NCBI RefSeq assembly: GCF_037975245.1
Contig: NC_092575.1
Coordinates: 15,110,310 to 15,174,309 of the forward strand
Reading direction: 5' to 3'
Length of the DNA: 64,000 nucleotides
Source: Apostichopus japonicus
Lineage: Eukaryota > Echinodermata > Holothuroidea > Aspidochirotida > Stichopodidae
The position numbers and the translations under genes were made by a program. Below the pieces are notes generated by a model. The model had not been told where the DNA came from, did no database searches, and saw only the letters and a program-made list of their open reading frames with translations. Position 1 is the first letter of the stretch; each line of letters opens with the position of its first letter. Below, piece after piece: positions 60,142 through 64,000 of the stretch.

Positions 60142-61378
60142 ACCAACAAATAATAATTCACAATATATAACCGAAAAATACAACACACCGTCAGGTACGA
60201 ATATAGGAAGGATTTCTATCGACATCACTGGAATGAGGTACGGGTTAACTCTAGTCATTACATGTGTTATTATAGAATAAAGTAAAATATTTTTGAAAGT
60301 ATGTGCTAGCAACCTCTAATCTCTTAGCACTTAAAAAATTTAGCTTGTATCATTTATTTCATCAATTGCCCCGGGGCGCAACACATTTGCTGCCAAAACA
60401 TCACCCACAGGATACTTTTATTTTTCACATTTGGGATTTGAATGAATAGACTCATTAATATGGGCTGTTTTGTGAATTATCAAGTCCTTTACTTTGTGTT
60501 AATGTGAATATATTCGACATTTCCGTATATATAAGCCTTTTTATCCTCTCGAATTTGACTTATTCGTAGATACTCAATTTACATAGATAATAACTTGAAA
60601 GACACGAGACGGGTGACAAAATGATCAAATTTAACTTAACTCCACGGGTTTGCATGGAGGAATGTGTTAGGTTGCTGTAAGTTTGTTTGTTCAAAAATCG
60701 TTTTAAAAATGTGATAGAAGATTGCTGTTCCATACAAAAAAAAAAAGAAAAAAAAAACGTTAATGAGTTATTCGTGTCGTTAAGTTTGCTCTATAAATGA
60801 AAATTAACATGTGTATTTTATAACCATGACAACGATTAAGTAATAACGAAAATATGTCGGACGTTTCCTAGAAAAGATAAGAGGCTTGACAGTCTTGCAG
60901 GTATATGCGGGTATTTGGAATAATAGGCCTCTTATATTCAACACGGTTAAAATGCAGGTACAGGAATACCATAGATATAATTAAATGTTTAAAGCTATCT
61001 TCCTCAACATGGAGTCCGTCGGACCCCAAGATATCTGCTAAAACATTTAGGAGAGGAGGGGGGGGGGGTCCTTGAGGGAAAAGGGATCCACAGGAGGCCA
61101 ACGACAAGAAAAGATTGGAGTTCGAGAAGGCGAACACATCTGCTAACATTTTTACCGAATTATGTAAGTTGTCAACGTCATCGAGTACACGCCTTAACGT
61201 GTCATATCGGACACAGCAATATCAACAGGTCCCTCATTTTGGCGCCTATCGTATAGTGATATGCTGAGGTCATGGCGATACCCATTATGTATGTCCGAGG
61301 GTCCGTGAATGTGTCTCCATTATCCATGTAGTGGTCCACATATGCATTGGAAACGGTTGGGAACCCATGGTTTACATC
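60142..61378. other. non-coding stretch
   Basis: No gene recognised. Poly-A run with one G at 60737-60758; G-run at 61057-61069. Confidence 0.5.
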
Positions 61379-61461
61379 ATTTGCATGTATGGACTATATT
61401 CGCTAATGCTATAGCGTTAATTGGACTAACTGAACGGCCTAAGTTCACAGCAAATGCAAAT
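61379..61461. promoter_or_regulatory. two octamer motifs upstream of the U2-like RNA
   Basis: ATTTGCAT (61379-61386) and ATGCAAAT (61454-61461) are opposite-strand forms of the OCT-factor octamer, lying 165 and 90 bp before the U2-like sequence. In vertebrates this octamer is the core of the distal element of snRNA genes. Position and number fit, but chance occurrence is possible and no proximal element could be identified. Confidence 0.3.
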
Positions 61462-61550
61462 TGAGGCAGACGATATGAAAATGTGCGTAGCGTTTGCAAT
61501 ACCGAACGAAACTTGCGTGGCAACAGAGTAATGCGTGTAGCTGAAAAGCA

Positions 61551-61728
61551 TTAGCTTCTCGGCCTTTTGGCTAAGATCATGTTTAGTATCTGTTCCCTTT
61601 CGAGGGGAATGGTGATGCACACCCGACGATGATCACGCAGTCACAGTCCCGATGCAAGGGGACTGGGGTTGAGAGCGGATCAGTCGTTCGGTAATTGGTT
61701 TTCGTGCCCAGGTATTTTCCTGGGCGAC
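61551..61728 (+). ncRNA. U2 snRNA-like RNA with an unrelated 3' part
   Basis: The first 44 nt match U2 snRNA closely: gcttctcggccttttggcta (5' hairpin) and then tagtatctgttc, including most of the branch-site pairing region (tTAGTAt here, GUAGUA in U2). From 61595 the U2 sequence stops. Instead there is a UUCG-looped hairpin (ccct-ttcg-aggg, 61595-61606), a 7-bp hairpin cagtccc/gggactg (61644-61665), a U-rich Sm-site-like aattggtttt (61693-61702) and a terminal hairpin gcccagg/cctgggc (61706-61725). Just after it, ttttaaagaaagt resembles the metazoan snRNA 3' box. Length of about 178 nt is near that of U2 (about 188). It may be a variant or chimeric snRNA gene, a SINE with a U2-derived head, or a pseudogene. 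Confidence 0.65.
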
Positions 61729-61741
61729 TTTTAAAGAAAGT
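61729..61741 (+). promoter_or_regulatory. snRNA 3'-box-like sequence
   Basis: ttttaaagaaagt fits the consensus GTTT-N(0-3)-AAARNNAGA except at the ends. It lies directly after the terminal hairpin of the U2-like RNA, where such a box should be. Confidence 0.35.
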
Positions 61742-63234
<1,493 letters not shown>

Positions 63235-63243
63235 ATATATATT

Positions 63244-63342
<99 letters not shown>

Positions 63343-63361
63343 TCATCATCATCATCATCAT
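63235..63361. repeat. (TA)n then (CAT)n microsatellite
   Basis: TA tract with TTT breaks to 63340, then about seven CAT units. Confidence 0.95.
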
Positions 63362-64000
63362 GCATAGACCTCTATGTGATGTACTGACCTGTCGTAATAT
63401 TTTCATTATGATTTATTTAAAGGAATTTTTCATTAAAAAAAACAAAACAACAACAACGCCGTATGTAATGTCCTGTCATCATCGATAGCAATTTTAAGGG
63501 TGATTGAGGACAAAAAATTATAACATTATGAGAATACCATCTGTTTCCACGTCTGAAATTCAGTCGAGTGTGATGTGAAATATAGCAGCTAACGTGACTC
63601 TACAACATTTGATCGTTCTCGAAGGTACATGCATGTGCACCGTATGTGCAAGTATCAAACCCTCGTCACAATATCTACAACTAAAGTATAACGGCCTGTA
63701 CTATGTGTAACGTTTGCATTAATAAATAATGAACATTGGGAATTCTGACTGTCTTTGAGATACGAATTTGAGAATTCTTTACATCATTGATAAGAAATGG
63801 CAACAGAAAAACCAAAAGAGCCAATAATAAACACCCTGCGAGGAATAGTAGCACTTAATACAGTATGTACTATATAGTTCATAGTTCTACAGATGCATTA
63901 TTGATGATGATTATACGTCATTGATGACGTATATATGTATCACATTATTGATAGTACATGAAGGAGCTTGGTGACGTCATTGGGCAACCCAAGAGTGGAA
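63362..64000. other. non-coding stretch
   Basis: No gene recognised. It contains repeated ttgatgatgattatacgtca / ttgatgacgtata patches at 63900-63932 and TGACGTCA at 63972. Confidence 0.5.

Overview
The window is eukaryotic, non-coding-dominated DNA from an animal, most likely a marine invertebrate and possibly a deuterostome such as an echinoderm (inference). By eye it is about two-thirds A+T. It has no long open reading frames, many (TA)n tracts of 50-170 bp, numerous G-runs of 9-15 bases, tRNA-derived SINEs and small fold-back DNA transposons. The one protein-coding segment I recognise is a single spliced exon of a P2X ATP-gated ion channel.

Layout. 1-887 is a long (GAA)n array entering from the left edge. 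888-17.4 kb is unique AT-rich DNA with a tRNA-related composite repeat at 2.1-2.4 kb, a fold-back element at 4.1 kb, a CORE-SINE (MIR-like centre) at 6.0-6.4 kb, a palindrome with a CRE octamer at each end at 8.34 kb, a perfect hairpin at 9.53 kb and a small MITE at 12.2 kb. 15.9-18.3 kb holds two copies of one fold-back MITE on either side of the P2X exon (17462-17639, minus strand). 18.3-34.5 kb is intron-like or intergenic, with an inverted-repeat element at 19.5 kb and a dimeric minisatellite at 24.5-25.2 kb. 34.57-35.11 kb is a 25-bp minisatellite. 36-45 kb carries further copies of the tRNA-related composite repeat, a 470-bp TIR element at 41.5 kb and a small duplication at 43.2/44.2 kb. 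46.4-47.8 kb holds a tRNA-derived SINE with a 38-unit (ATT) tail and a probable LTR with three internal 97-bp repeats, bordered by ATATG satellite. 57.06-57.87 kb is a mosaic of TA tracts and ATGC-containing spacers. At 61.55 kb there is a sequence whose first 44 nt are those of U2 snRNA joined to an unrelated 3' part that still looks like an snRNA.

How the parts relate. The P2X gene reads right to left. The exon ends in the conserved IPAQ block and has good splice sites, so earlier exons should lie above 17640 and later ones below 17462, but I could not identify any. Nearly everything else is mobile or simple-sequence DNA. A repeated theme is that SINE tails run directly into microsatellites (TA or ATT), suggesting that the microsatellites grew from the tails. 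The full CRE octamer TGACGTCA appears at least 16 times, far above chance for this composition.
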